Assembly (NCBI RefSeq): GCF_030272705.1
Contig: NZ_JARFYM010000033.1
Location: 62,001-126,000 of the forward strand
Direction: 5' to 3'
Origin: Rhizobium mayense
GTDB lineage: Bacteria > Pseudomonadota > Alphaproteobacteria > Rhizobiales > Rhizobiaceae
Length of the DNA: 64,000 bases
Part shown: positions 33,964 to 43,208 of the stretch, piece by piece
Layout: each line of letters opens with the position of its first letter
How positions within the stretch are numbered: position 1 is the stretch's first letter
Position numbers and translations under genes: made by a program
Notes under the pieces: generated by a model
What the model saw: only the letters and a program-made list of their open reading frames with translations
The model's database searches: none
What the model was told of the DNA's origin: nothing

Positions 33964-34887
33964 TTATCTCGCCCCTAGTGGGAGAGGCCCAGCGCCCGCT
34001 CCGACCAGCCACTCCGTCAGCCTGACAAAAGCCGCGTCTTTGGCATCGCCGCCGCGGATGCTGAGGCTGTATCCGGCAGGCCTTCGGATGAAGCCATAGG
34101 GCGCCACGAGCGCGCCGCGATCGATGTCTTCGCCGATGGCCGTGCGAGGTGCGATGGCAATGCCGATGCCGGAGCGGGCGGCGCCGATCGCCAAGAGCAG
34201 ATCTTCGAATTCGCGATTGCGGGCGAAACGGATGGGCGCATGGCCACTCTCGGCAAACCAATCATCCCAGAGGCGGGGCGTGGAACGGCTTGTCAGGGCG
34301 ACGGCCCCCGCAAGCGCGTCGACGCCGGCGGAAAGGTCGAGGCGGGCGGCAAGGCCGGGCGTCGCCACCGGGCCGAATTCATCTTCCATGAAGCGAATGG
34401 CGGTGATGTCAGACGCCGGCCGATATTCGCCGCCCATGATCACGGCGTCGAGATCGGGATGTCGCGCCAGCGGTTCAACTGTTGCCATCGGAATGATGTC
34501 GACATCGACCTCCGGAAGTGCAGCCTGCAGTTCGCCGACGCGCGGCATCAGCCACCAGACGGCAAAAGCCGAGGGCACGCCGAGGCGGAGCGTCCGGCGC
34601 GCACCGGCTACAACCTCAGCCGAAGCTCGCGCCAAGATGCCGAAGGCGATACCGACGGAATCGGCAAAGGCCCTTCCCTTCTCCGTCAGAACCAGGCGGC
34701 GGCCGTCGCGCTGGAACAAAGCAATACCGAAAAAGGTTTCCAACACAGCGAGTTGCTGGCGTATAGCACCACGCACCACACCGAGTTCGTCGGCTGCTTT
34801 CAATATGCTACCACAACGAGCAACGGCATCGAAAGCGCGCAACGCGTTCATCGGCGGAAGACGTTGCGGCGGAGAGCGTTCGGACAT
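33964..34887 (-). CDS. LysR-family regulator (GcvA-like)
   Basis: A 307-residue LysR-type regulator of the GcvA subgroup: RLPPMNALRAFDAVARCGSILKAADELGVVRGAIRQQLAVLE at the N-terminus, then a GcvA-like effector domain with LRLGVPSAFAVWWLMPRVGE. It lies upstream of the SAHH-like gene on the same strand and may control it or the divergent region to the right. The gap 34888-35139 contains no recognisable gene. Confidence 0.85.
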   Translation of the reverse strand: MSERSPPQRLPPMNALRAFDAVARCGSILKAADELGVVRGAIRQQLAVLETFFGIALFQRDGRRLVLTEKGRAFADSVGIAFGILARASAEVVAGARRTLRLGVPSAFAVWWLMPRVGELQAALPEVDVDIIPMATVEPLARHPDLDAVIMGGEYRPASDITAIRFMEDEFGPVATPGLAARLDLSAGVDALAGAVALTSRSTPRLWDDWFAESGHAPIRFARNREFEDLLLAIGAARSGIGIAIAPRTAIGEDIDRGALVAPYGFIRRPAGYSLSIRGGDAKDAAFVRLTEWLVGAGAGPLPLGAR

Positions 34888-35139
34888 AACGGAGATTTAG
34901 CTTATTTGCCGGTATGATAGGAAGAGCTAAGCAGCGATTACACCATCTGCGGCATGGGGATAGCATTCAATGTCGCTTTCAGCACAGTCGCTGGCGAATA
35001 TCGGAGGCCGACTCATCCTATTTTTATCTATTTAGGCCTCAACAAAAGTGTGGGGAAATACCATATAAAGCCATATGGAATGCACAATTTTTCCATGTAA
35101 TGCTAATATGTGACTGATTCTAAACTCTAACTCCTAAAG

Positions 35140-35634
35140 GTGCCTCCACAATTGGCCATTCTCGCCCGTATCGCAAATGATGTGCAGCTCATGTTTCGGC
35201 GCCCGCCGCGACAGCAATATGCTGCGCTCTGTTACCGGGTGAAGAAGAAGACGGGCGAGTTGGAAGTGCTGCTGCTGACCAGTCGCGACACTGGTCGTTG
35301 GGTCATTCCCAAGGGCTGGCCGATGCCGGGTAAGCTGTCGCATGAAGTGGCGGCACGCGAAGCCTTTGAGGAGGCCGGCGTGCGCGGTACGGTGGAAACC
35401 GAGCCGCTGGGCGCATTCAACTATCCCAAGGTTCTGAAGGACGGCATCCAGGTGCCCTGCCGGGTTCAGGTCTATGCGCTTGATGTCAGCGATCTCGCCA
35501 AGAATTTCAAGGAAAAGGGCGAGCGTTCGATCGAGTGGTTCTCCTGCGCCGAAGCGGTGAAGCGCGTCCGCGAACCGGAACTGCGCGACCTCATCCTCGC
35601 CTTCGAGCAGCGGATTACGGAAAACCCGCTGTAG
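35140..35634 (+). CDS. Nudix hydrolase (diphosphoinositol polyphosphate phosphohydrolase-like)
   Basis: A 164-residue Nudix protein. WVIPKGWPMPGKLSHEVAAREAFEEAGV carries the Nudix core REAFEEAGV with the catalytic Glu pair. The PKGWP lead-in resembles DIPP-like rhizobial members; one box position normally Glu is Lys. It may act on diphosphorylated nucleotides or inositol-type substrates, which cannot be told from sequence. The start is GTG at 35140 as given; a TTG at 35152, with AAAGG better placed upstream, is an equally good choice and shortens the protein by four residues. Confidence 0.75.
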   Translation: MPPQLAILARIANDVQLMFRRPPRQQYAALCYRVKKKTGELEVLLLTSRDTGRWVIPKGWPMPGKLSHEVAAREAFEEAGVRGTVETEPLGAFNYPKVLKDGIQVPCRVQVYALDVSDLAKNFKEKGERSIEWFSCAEAVKRVREPELRDLILAFEQRITENPL

Positions 35635-35747
35635 CAGTGGCCGAGTAAGCCGCAACATAGTCCCAACAAATTACGCCGGTATAATTGCCAAACATTGCGT
35701 GGGCTGCCAGGCGGCGTAAGCCCATACATTTCGACTCAGAGAATGGC

Positions 35748-37286
35748 ATGTTCGACGACCGACCGGGGACACCGACAAAACGCACACTGGACAAGGATCT
35801 CGACAAGGTCACCTATGTCGAGGATGCGGCGTACCATGTCACGAAACGGTTGATCGCTCCCAGCATTGGCCTGATCTTCCTTGGCCTTGCCATGAGTTTT
35901 GCCGGGATCCATGTGCTGAACCAGCCAGGTGCAACGCTAGTCATCGCTGCCGTGGCGCTTGCCGGCTATATGGCCATGAATATCGGCGCGAAGGACGTTG
36001 CCAACAATGTCGGCGCCGCCGTGGGGGCGCGGGCCATTACCATGACGCAGGCTCTGGTCATGGCGGCGATCTTCGAAATCCTGGGCGCCACGATCGCGGG
36101 CGGACCGGTCATCAAGACCATCTCCTCGCACATCATCGATACCGACCGCATCTTCACCAGCGGCAAGATCGCCTGGCTGATGATGGCCGCACTTTTGGCC
36201 GCGGCACTCTGGATCAATTTCGCTACTTGGCTGAAGGCGCCGGTTTCGACCACGCATGCCATCGTCGGCGCCGTCGTCGGCGCTGGCGCTGCCGCCGTCG
36301 GGCCTCAGATGGTCAATTGGAGCGTGATGGCGGTCATCTCCGCCGGCTGGGTAGTTACGCCGCTCCTTGGCGGTGCGATCGCCGCCGGTATTCTGTTTTT
36401 TATCGAGACTTTCATCGTCTATCGCGACGACAAGATCGCGGCCGCCAGATATTGGATTCCCATCCTGATCGGCCTGATGGCCGGCGCCTTCACCGCTTAT
36501 CTCGTCGTGCAACTCGCGCCTCACGACACGGTCGCAGGCTTTTCGACCATGGCGATCGGCATCGGTGTCGGCTTGGCAACGTGGTGCGGTGCGAGACCGC
36601 TGGTTGCAGCGCAATCCGTCGGCTACGAAAACAAGAATAGCTCGCTGCGCAAGCTTTTCCGCCTGCCCCTGATCTGTTCGGCGGCGCTGATGTCCTTTGC
36701 GCATGGTGCCAACGATGTCTCCAACGCTGTCGGCCCGCTGGCCGCGATCGTGCGCAGCCTCGGCCCCGGCGGCAGTCTCGACGTCATCGCAGGCGCGGCC
36801 GGATCCGCCGCACCCTATTGGGTCGTGCTGATCGGCGGCTGCGGCATCTCTGTCGGCGTGCTCCTTTACGGTCCGCGCCTGATCCGCCTCGTCGGCGAGC
36901 AGATCACCAAGCTTAACCCGATGCGGGCCTATTGCGTGGCGCTGTCGGCGGCTCTCACCGTCATCGTCGCCTCCTGGTTCGGCCTGCCCGTCAGCTCCAC
37001 CCATATCGCCATCGGCGCGGTCTTCGGCGTCGGCTTCTTTCGTGAATGGTCCACCACCCACTCGAAGCGCCGCTTGGCCTATATGCGGCGGAAGGCCGAC
37101 GCCTCGGGAATCGCCTGGGGCGAGGTGGAAGAAGCCCGCGAGCATAATCCGGACGAAATCCATCGCCGACGTCTCGTGCGCCGTTCGCATTTCATGACCA
37201 TCATCGCTGCCTGGTCCATCACCGTTCCGGTATCGGCCATGCTTGCAGCCGCGGTATATTGGGCTATGGTCGCGCTCTTCATTTAA
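35748..37286 (+). CDS. pit: Low-affinity inorganic phosphate transporter (Pit family)
   Basis: A 512-residue inner-membrane phosphate:proton symporter with the duplicated PHO4 signature: GAKDVANNVGAAVGARA in the first half and FAHGANDVSNAVGPLAA in the second. There are about 10-12 hydrophobic segments and a soluble loop near residues 430-475. The ATG at 35748 (MFDDRPGTPTKR) is preferred over a longer frame from 35685, whose N-terminus is not hydrophobic or conserved. In rhizobia Pit often lies with a PhoU-like gene (OrfA-pit); here no PhoU-like gene is visible beside it. rsmE follows by 10 nt. Confidence 0.9.
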   Translation: MFDDRPGTPTKRTLDKDLDKVTYVEDAAYHVTKRLIAPSIGLIFLGLAMSFAGIHVLNQPGATLVIAAVALAGYMAMNIGAKDVANNVGAAVGARAITMTQALVMAAIFEILGATIAGGPVIKTISSHIIDTDRIFTSGKIAWLMMAALLAAALWINFATWLKAPVSTTHAIVGAVVGAGAAAVGPQMVNWSVMAVISAGWVVTPLLGGAIAAGILFFIETFIVYRDDKIAAARYWIPILIGLMAGAFTAYLVVQLAPHDTVAGFSTMAIGIGVGLATWCGARPLVAAQSVGYENKNSSLRKLFRLPLICSAALMSFAHGANDVSNAVGPLAAIVRSLGPGGSLDVIAGAAGSAAPYWVVLIGGCGISVGVLLYGPRLIRLVGEQITKLNPMRAYCVALSAALTVIVASWFGLPVSSTHIAIGAVFGVGFFREWSTTHSKRRLAYMRRKADASGIAWGEVEEAREHNPDEIHRRRLVRRSHFMTIIAAWSITVPVSAMLAAAVYWAMVALFI

Positions 37287-37296
37287 GGGATTACCC

Positions 37297-38034
37297 ATGC
37301 GCGCCAATTTCCGCATGCAGCGGCTGTTCGTGGTTTCGGATATCAGGGCAAATGCTGGCATCGAAGCTGATCGCGATCAATTCAACTATCTCGCCAATGT
37401 GCTGCGCATGGAGGACGACGCCGAGCTGTTGATCTTCAATGGCCGTGACGGCGAATGGAAGGCCCGCGTCTCCTTTCCCTCGCGCAAGCATATCCTGCTG
37501 ACGCCAATCGAGGAGACGCGGCCGCAACCCGCCCCTTCCGACCTGCACTATCTCTTTGCACCGCTGAAAGTCGGGCGGCTCGATTATCTCGTGCAGAAGG
37601 CGGTGGAGATGGGCGCCGGTCTGCTGCAGCCAGTGATGACGCAGCACGTACAGGGGAAGATCACCAATCTCGACAAGCTCAAGGCCAATGTCATCGAGGC
37701 AGCCGAGCAATGCGGCATACTCGGCGTTCCCGATGTGGCCGAGCCGGTAAAGCTTGCCGATCTCCTGGCGCGCTGGCCGAAGGAACGCCGCATCCTCTAC
37801 TGCGACGAAGGCGATGCCGGGCAGAACCCGTTGCCGCTTCTGGCAGACGTCAAGGAGAAACATCTGGCGCTGCTGGTCGGCCCGGAGGGTGGTTTTTCGG
37901 AGGAAGAGCGCACGCTACTGCGCAGCCTTGATTTCGTCACCGCCATTCCCTTGGGCCCCCGCATCCTGCGCGCCGACACGGCAGCCGTGGCGGCCATGGC
38001 GGTCATCCAGGCGGCGATCGGGGACTGGAACTAG
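37297..38034 (+). CDS. rsmE: 16S rRNA (uracil-1498-N3) methyltransferase
   Basis: A 245-residue SPOUT-family methyltransferase that methylates U1498 of 16S rRNA. The N-terminal PUA-like domain (RLFVVSDI...) is followed by the C-terminal trefoil-knot domain with LLVGPEGGFSEEER and the knot loop IPLGPRILRADTAAVAA. AAGGGA lies 6 nt upstream of the ATG at 37297. It starts 10 nt after pit and precedes gshA, a common rhizobial order. Confidence 0.95.
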   Translation: MRANFRMQRLFVVSDIRANAGIEADRDQFNYLANVLRMEDDAELLIFNGRDGEWKARVSFPSRKHILLTPIEETRPQPAPSDLHYLFAPLKVGRLDYLVQKAVEMGAGLLQPVMTQHVQGKITNLDKLKANVIEAAEQCGILGVPDVAEPVKLADLLARWPKERRILYCDEGDAGQNPLPLLADVKEKHLALLVGPEGGFSEEERTLLRSLDFVTAIPLGPRILRADTAAVAAMAVIQAAIGDWN

Positions 38035-38058
38035 TTTACTCCGCCCGACAACGGCTTT

Positions 38059-38670
38059 TCAACGCGCCAGCGCGAACGCGGTCGTGATGATCAGCGCGCC
38101 TGCCAACGAAATATTTACGACACGCGAAATGGTCGGGTTCTGAAGGAAACGAGATAGCGAGGCTCCGATCAGAAGCCAGCACAGGTGGATGATCACAATC
38201 ATCATGCTGAGCAGTGCTATCTTGCTCACCGCGTCAAGCGTGCCCCGGTCCTTGAAAAGGTTGACCCCGGCGAAGACGGCGGCAATCGCCAGATATGCCT
38301 TGGGATTGGCGACCGCCAGCAGAAAACCGCCAGCGAAGGCAGGCGTGGCGGCTTGATCGCTGCCGTATGCGAGCGGCGGAGCAGTGGCAATTCTGAGGGC
38401 GAGGTAGAGGATGTAGACGGCCGAGATGACCGTAAGCGCCGAAGCGCCATGGGGCACCGACAGCAAAATCGCGACGACGCCGGCCGCCACGGCCAGCAGC
38501 ACGACCATCGTGCCGGCGATGAGACCGCAGACATAACCGATCGACCGGCGGAAACCATAGACGGCCCCAACCGCCGTGGCGCTGATCGTGGACGGACCCG
38601 GGCTGCCCATAATGACAAGAGAAGCCAGAAGCAGGGTCAGGATCGGATAGAGTGCGGTTAGCTCGAACAT
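38059..38670 (-). CDS. LysE/RhtB-family exporter
   Basis: A 203-residue inner-membrane protein with six hydrophobic segments. The N-terminal LASLVIMGSPGPSTISATAVGAVYGFRRSIGYVCG is the LysE/Rht family signature, with the conserved PGP. Family members export amino acids such as lysine, homoserine and threonine, or other small metabolites. It is convergent with rsmE and divergent from gshA. The substrate cannot be told. Confidence 0.85.
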   Translation of the reverse strand: MFELTALYPILTLLLASLVIMGSPGPSTISATAVGAVYGFRRSIGYVCGLIAGTMVVLLAVAAGVVAILLSVPHGASALTVISAVYILYLALRIATAPPLAYGSDQAATPAFAGGFLLAVANPKAYLAIAAVFAGVNLFKDRGTLDAVSKIALLSMMIVIIHLCWLLIGASLSRFLQNPTISRVVNISLAGALIITTAFALAR

Positions 38671-38913
38671 CGATATGCCCTCCCGTTGTCAATCGAAGGC
38701 AAGGCTATTTCGAACGTTGGTCGGGTGTCTTGAACGCTTGTGCAAGCGCGCGGGTATCAGCTTCTATCGCACCGCAGCTTCCAGACACAAAATGCTATTT
38801 TTTTGAACGGGTCTTGAAAGAAATTCACTTGCACCGTACCTCAATCCGCGTCAATCACCCTTCCCATTGGCCTGCGGCTTGCGCTGGCTCCCTTCCGAGA
38901 TCAAGGTAATACC

Positions 38914-40287
38914 ATGGCGCGCGACACCACCGACCAGACTCCGCTCTCTTCGGTCTCGGACATGACGGCCTATCTGGCCGCCGGGAGCAAGGCGAAGGAG
39001 CAATTCCGCATCGGCACGGAACACGAAAAATTCGTGTTTTTCCGCGCCGACAACAGCCCTGTGCCTTATTTCGGGGACGCCAGCATTTCCGCGCTTTTGA
39101 AGGGCCTGCAGAAAAAGAGCAGCTGGGATCCCATCATGGATGGCGACAACATCATTGGGCTGGGCGAGCCGACCGGCATGGGTGCGATCTCGATCGAGCC
39201 CGGCGGCCAATTCGAACTGTCGGGCGCACCGCTCGAAAACCTTCACCAGACCTGCAAGGAATCGAACCAGCACCTGGCGACATTACGCGAAATCGCCGAG
39301 CCCATGGGCATACGCTTCCTCGGCATTGGCGGCAGCCCGAAATGGACCTTGGCCGAAACGCCGCGCATGCCGAAGTCCCGTTACGACATCATGACCCGCT
39401 ACATGCCGAAGGTCGGCACCAAGGGTCTCGACATGATGTATCGCACGTGCACGATCCAGGTGAACCTCGACTTCGCTTCGGAAGAGGACATGCGCCGCAA
39501 GATGCGTGTATCGATGAAGCTGCAATCGCTGGCGACCGCGCTGTTTGCTTCCTCACCATTTACCGAAGGCAAGCCGAACGGCCTTTCCTCCTGGCGCGGC
39601 GACATCTGGCGCGATACCGACAACCGCCGCAGCGGTCTGCTTGACTTCACCTTCCGCGACGACTTCGGCTTCCGTGATTATGTCGAATGGGCGCTGGACG
39701 TTCCCATGTATTTCGTCGTTCGCGACGGCCATTATCATGACTGCACTCACGTCACCTTCCGCCAGTTCATGAACGGCGCGCTTAAGGGCGAGATCGCCGC
39801 CTGGGAGCCGACGATGGGCGACTGGACGAACCATCTCTCCACCCTCTTCCCCGACGTACGCCTGAAGCGCTTCCTGGAAATGCGCGGCGCCGACGGCGGC
39901 CCCTGGCGGCGTATCTGCGCGTTGCCGGCCTTCTGGGTCGGCCTGCTCTATGACGACGAGGCGCTGACATCCGCAGACGAGCTGACCAAGGAGTGGACTT
40001 TCGAAGAGGTCAATGCTCTGCGCGATGTCGTGCCGGTGCAGGGCCTGAAAGCGAGCATCAAGGGCCATGGCCTGTTCGATGTGGCGCGCGAGGTCATCGG
40101 CATTTCCCGCAACGGCTTGAAGAACCGCGCCCGGCTGAACGGCGACGGCCTGGACGAAAGCGTCTTCCTGGCGCCGCTCGACGAAGTGCTCGCCAAGAAG
40201 GGCACGCTCGCCGACGATCTGCTGATGCTCTATCACGGCCGCTGGAACCAGTCGGTCGAGCCGGTCTTCGAGGAATATCAATACTGA
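38914..40287 (+). CDS. gshA: Glutamate-cysteine ligase, plant-type
   Basis: Makes gamma-glutamylcysteine, the first step of glutathione synthesis. The 457-residue protein belongs to the GCS2/plant-type group used by rhizobia. It has the QFRIGTEHEKFVF region near residue 30, the IEPGGQFELSGAPL segment (about 106-119), the MMYRTCTIQVNLDF stretch with the Cys-Thr-Cys-like core, and the C-terminal DDLLMLYHGRWNQSVEPVF. In Rhizobium, GshA/GshB are needed for acid, osmotic and oxidative stress tolerance. A long upstream gap (243 nt) holds the promoter. Confidence 0.95.
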   Translation: MARDTTDQTPLSSVSDMTAYLAAGSKAKEQFRIGTEHEKFVFFRADNSPVPYFGDASISALLKGLQKKSSWDPIMDGDNIIGLGEPTGMGAISIEPGGQFELSGAPLENLHQTCKESNQHLATLREIAEPMGIRFLGIGGSPKWTLAETPRMPKSRYDIMTRYMPKVGTKGLDMMYRTCTIQVNLDFASEEDMRRKMRVSMKLQSLATALFASSPFTEGKPNGLSSWRGDIWRDTDNRRSGLLDFTFRDDFGFRDYVEWALDVPMYFVVRDGHYHDCTHVTFRQFMNGALKGEIAAWEPTMGDWTNHLSTLFPDVRLKRFLEMRGADGGPWRRICALPAFWVGLLYDDEALTSADELTKEWTFEEVNALRDVVPVQGLKASIKGHGLFDVAREVIGISRNGLKNRARLNGDGLDESVFLAPLDEVLAKKGTLADDLLMLYHGRWNQSVEPVFEEYQY

Positions 40288-40420
40288 CAGCCGATTCGGC
40301 CCCGTTTGCCGCGGTTGCGGACAGGCAGAAAGCGGTATGCGCCGTCTTTTTTCCCGCTATACTGTTTGAATTGCACGCCTTCTGATTCCGGGCGGCATGA
40401 TTGCGGGGAAAGGGACTTCG

Positions 40421-41296
40421 ATGCTGCCACTCTTCGACATGATGATGCAGGCACAGAACGGCGCCGCCACCGAGGCCATGGCGAAGCAGTTCAACCTCGC
40501 GCAGGAACAGGCGACCAAGGCGATGGCGGCGCTGATGCCCGCCTTTTCATCGGGGTTCAAACGCAGCGCGACGAACCCCTATAATTTTATGAGCGTGATG
40601 CAGGACATCACCTCCGGCAGCTATGCCAAATATTTCGAGGATATGAGCAAGGCCTTCACTCCGGAGGGCATTGCCGACGGGAATAACGTGTTGGCACGGC
40701 TGTTCGGCTCCAAGGAAGTATCGCGCGCCATCGCTGCGCAAGCAGCGCAGATGACTGGCATCGGCCAGGAGATTTACAAGCGCATGCTGCCCGTTATGGC
40801 CAACACGCTCATGGGCGGCCTGTTCAAGGAAACCAGCGGCCAGATGCCTCAGATGACCAATCCGTTCCTCAACACCGCGATGGGTGAAATGATGCAGAAC
40901 TGGCTGCAGACCATCGGTTTTGCACCGAAGCAGCAGCCAACACCACAGGCGAGCATCTTCGACAATCCTTTCACCCAAGCGATGGAGCTGATGTTCGGCG
41001 CCCGACCGGTCGAGCACGAAAAGCCGGCCTCGTCTGCTAACCCTTTCCTCGACAATCCCTTCGCCAAAGCGTTTCAGGACATGATGCGCAGCTTCCCGAT
41101 GCCCGCGGAGCCGCCGAAGGAAGAGCCGAAGGCCAAGCCCGCCATCCCTGGCGTCGACATGGCGGCCTATACCGAGATGTTCAACGCCATGTTCGACAGC
41201 GGCCTGGAAGTGCAAAAGACCTATCAGAAGAACATGGAAGCGATTTTCGACAGCTACATGCAGACGGAAAACAAGCCCGCGCCGACGCAGAAGTGA
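40421..41296 (+). CDS. DUF937-like hypothetical protein, repetitive and low complexity
   Basis: A 291-residue protein of mostly alpha-helical, Met/Ala/Gln-rich sequence. MLPLFDMMMQAQNG begins the protein; the motif NPFL/NPFT/NPFA recurs (TNPFLNTAM; DNPFTQAMELMF; ANPFLDNPFAKAF), and there is a Pro/Glu/Lys linker (PAEPPKEEPKAKPAIPG). The N-terminal part loosely resembles DUF937 (YidB-like). No catalytic motif is seen. The start at 40421 is preferred to 40397 because AAAGGGA is placed correctly upstream. Confidence 0.55.
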   Translation: MLPLFDMMMQAQNGAATEAMAKQFNLAQEQATKAMAALMPAFSSGFKRSATNPYNFMSVMQDITSGSYAKYFEDMSKAFTPEGIADGNNVLARLFGSKEVSRAIAAQAAQMTGIGQEIYKRMLPVMANTLMGGLFKETSGQMPQMTNPFLNTAMGEMMQNWLQTIGFAPKQQPTPQASIFDNPFTQAMELMFGARPVEHEKPASSANPFLDNPFAKAFQDMMRSFPMPAEPPKEEPKAKPAIPGVDMAAYTEMFNAMFDSGLEVQKTYQKNMEAIFDSYMQTENKPAPTQK

Positions 41297-41366
41297 AGCC
41301 TGGCGTTTACTGTTCTCGGGGTGTGGAGTCGCCCTCATCTCGCCTTTGGCAAGAATTTCCCGCTGC

Positions 41367-41626
41367 CTGCTGACAAGTGCCGCTAACGGAATACCGGCAC
41401 TGCAGAATGTGCGCGGCCCATCCGCCACCCGAAGCACGTCGCTATTCCTGTTGCTGTGAGCGTCTTTCCAGACGAGATTTATGCAGCTCCACGGAGCTGG
41501 GCAGAGAAAGTGTTTCCAAAGCGCATCCAATACAACCGGCTCGACCAAGGCGGGCACTCTGCCGCCTGGGAACAGACGGAACTCTTTGTCCAAGAGCTAA
41601 GGGCCTTATTCATACCGCTGCGTTGA
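41367..41626 (+). pseudogene. Decayed C-terminal fragment of an epoxide hydrolase
   Basis: From 41432 the plus strand reads KHVAIPVAVSVFPDEIYAAP, then SWAEKVFPKRIQYNRLDQGG, then HSAAWEQTELFVQELRALF and a stop at 41624-41626. This aligns with the C-terminus of the intact gene just downstream (VAITVFPDEYYRAPETWARR, ADKGGHFAAWEQPELF). Upstream, in another frame, 41367-41430 reads LLTSAANGIPALQNVRGPSA, which fits the preceding family region (LTNSA...LYWEN). The frames differ by one base, so there is at least one frameshift, and everything before 41367 is lost. It is the 3' remnant of an older epoxide hydrolase gene. Confidence 0.75.
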
Positions 41627-41691
41627 ATCCTCGGGAGCGGACGCATCATTCCGGCATGGTCCGCTCCTCGTGCGCCACAAGGAGAATTGCC

Positions 41692-42981
41692 ATGATCAGC
41701 AAATATGCCCTGATACTGTCGCTCTCTCTATCGGCCATGGCCGCCGCACACGCGGAAACGGCAGCGCCCGGCGGCGCGCAGATGTCCGCGACGGCGACTG
41801 TGCAGGCAACCGAGGACAAATCGATCAGGCCGTTCCGGATCCATGTACCGGAAAAAGCAATAGCCGACCTGCGGCGCCGAATTCGTGAAACCCGTTGGCC
41901 CGAAAAGGAAACCGTGCCGGATCGGTCGCAGGGCGGTCAGTTGGCCAATATGCAGGCGATCGTCAAATACTGGGGCAGTGACTACGACTGGCGCAGGGTC
42001 GAAGCGAAGCTCAACGCATTGCCGCAGTTCGTGACTACGATCGACGGCGTCGACATCCATTTCATCCATGCTCGTTCGAAGCATCCGAATGCGCTGCCGG
42101 TCATCATCACGCATGGATGGCCGGGCTCGATCATCGAGCAGATGAAGGTTGTCGAGCCGCTCACCGATCCAACCGCGCACGGCGGCAGTCCCGACGACGC
42201 GTTCGATGTCGTCATCCCGTCGATGCCCGGCTTTGGGTTCTCCGGCAAACCAAAGGGAACCGGCTGGGGGCCGGACCACATTGCCCGCGCCTGGGCGGAA
42301 CTGATGAAGCGTCTTGGCTATACGCGCTATGTCGCCCAGGGCGGCGATTGGGGATCGCCCGTCAGCGAAGCGATGGCGCTGCAGGCGCCGGAGGGATTGC
42401 TCGGCATCCACATCAATCTGCCGGCGGCAGTCCCGCCTGACGTGGCCGCTCTGCTCACCAGCGGTGGGCCGCCGCCAGCGGGCCTTTCCAATAAGGAGCG
42501 CGCAGCGTTCGACGCGCTCGACGATCTGTTCAAAAAGAAAAGAGCCTACGCCGCGATCATGGGCACGCGCCCGCAGACGATCGGCTACGCCCTGACGGAC
42601 TCCCCGGCAGGACTTGCAGCCTTCATCTATGACTATAACGACGGCGAGCCTGAGCGATTGCTCAGCAAGGACGACGTGCTCGACGACATTTCGCTGTACT
42701 GGCTGACGAATAGCGCGACCTCGGCAGCGCGGCTCTACTGGGAGAATGGCGGACGAGCCGTCATATTTTCCGCCGCCCAGAAAACCGACGAAATCAAGCT
42801 GCCGGTCGCCATCACGGTGTTTCCCGACGAATATTATCGGGCTCCGGAGACCTGGGCCCGCCGCGCCTATCACAACCTGATCTACTTCCATGAAGCCGAC
42901 AAAGGCGGCCACTTCGCGGCGTGGGAACAGCCTGAACTTTTCAGCGCGGAGCTGCGCGCTGCGTTCAGATCGCTACGGTAG
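41692..42981 (+). CDS. Exported epoxide hydrolase (EHN domain plus alpha/beta hydrolase)
   Basis: A 429-residue protein with a signal peptide (MISKYALILSLSLSAMAAA, cleavage after AHA). It has an epoxide hydrolase N-terminal (EHN) domain (IRPFRIHVPEKAIADLRRRIRETRWPEKE, about 42-70), then the alpha/beta core: oxyanion HGWPGSI, nucleophile Asp in YVAQGGDWGSPVSEA, and the late His in KGGHFAAWEQPELF. AAGGAG lies upstream. A signal peptide is unusual for microsomal-type epoxide hydrolases. The remnant upstream shows that a second copy existed here. Confidence 0.85.
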   Translation: MISKYALILSLSLSAMAAAHAETAAPGGAQMSATATVQATEDKSIRPFRIHVPEKAIADLRRRIRETRWPEKETVPDRSQGGQLANMQAIVKYWGSDYDWRRVEAKLNALPQFVTTIDGVDIHFIHARSKHPNALPVIITHGWPGSIIEQMKVVEPLTDPTAHGGSPDDAFDVVIPSMPGFGFSGKPKGTGWGPDHIARAWAELMKRLGYTRYVAQGGDWGSPVSEAMALQAPEGLLGIHINLPAAVPPDVAALLTSGGPPPAGLSNKERAAFDALDDLFKKKRAYAAIMGTRPQTIGYALTDSPAGLAAFIYDYNDGEPERLLSKDDVLDDISLYWLTNSATSAARLYWENGGRAVIFSAAQKTDEIKLPVAITVFPDEYYRAPETWARRAYHNLIYFHEADKGGHFAAWEQPELFSAELRAAFRSLR

Positions 42982-43059
42982 GCTCAAACAAGGAGAAAGC
43001 CATAAAGACGCATCGTCAGGTCGAACGGTTCCTGCTTGTGCAGTTGGGATCGCGCCGCA

Positions 43060-43088
43060 TTGACGGCGTGCAAAATCCTGTCTAGCTA
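43060..43088 (+). promoter_or_regulatory. Promoter of the leader/MFS transcript
   Basis: TTGACG (43060-43065), 17-nt spacer, TAGCTA (43083-43088). The -10 match is weak but the -35 is good and spacing is ideal. Transcription would begin about 43095, at or next to the ATG of the leader ORF. Confidence 0.5.
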
Positions 43089-43095
43089 TAGCTGC

Positions 43096-43152
43096 ATGAA
43101 TATCGCAACGATTCTCGTAGTGGTGATAGGGCGCATGGGCAGGGTGGTATAA
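43096..43152 (+). CDS. Leader peptide rich in Ile, Leu and Val
   Basis: An 18-codon ORF reading MNIATILVVVIGRMGRVV then TAA. It contains three Ile, one Leu and five Val, with Ile-Leu-Val-Val-Val-Ile consecutive, as in attenuation leader peptides of branched-chain amino-acid operons. Given the predicted promoter, the ATG is at or near the first transcribed base, so it would be leaderless; rhizobial trp leader peptides are known to be leaderless. The ORF overlaps the first arm of a hairpin and is followed by a terminator. Downstream lies an efflux-pump gene, not an ilv or leu gene. Confidence 0.7.
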   Translation: MNIATILVVVIGRMGRVV

Positions 43153-43208
43153 CTATCCGGCGAAAGCACCCATGCGCGGTAAGCAGGCTCCTGACGGGGC
43201 CTTTTTTT
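43131..43208 (+). promoter_or_regulatory. Attenuator: upstream hairpin and Rho-independent terminator
   Basis: GCGCATGGG (43131-43139, inside the leader ORF) pairs perfectly with CCCATGCGC (43169-43177). A second hairpin, GGCTCC (43186-43191), loop TGAC, GGGGCC (43196-43201), is followed by TTTTTTT (43202-43208). A competing inner pair GGGTG (43142-43146)/CACCC (43167-43171) offers an alternative fold. Ribosome stalling on the Val/Ile codons (43117-43128) would cover the first arm and change which hairpin forms, the classic attenuation scheme. Confidence 0.75.

Noticed and set aside
35937..37361. A 474-codon minus-strand open frame.
   Set aside because: Antisense to the Pit transporter; composition is rich in charged repeats typical of reverse reading of a membrane protein gene.
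43131..43208. A metabolite riboswitch upstream of the Bcr/CflA gene.
   Set aside because: The hairpin region was compared mentally with fluoride, guanidine, ZTP, SAM-II, c-di-GMP and purine classes and fits none. The leader ORF explains the first arm better as attenuation.
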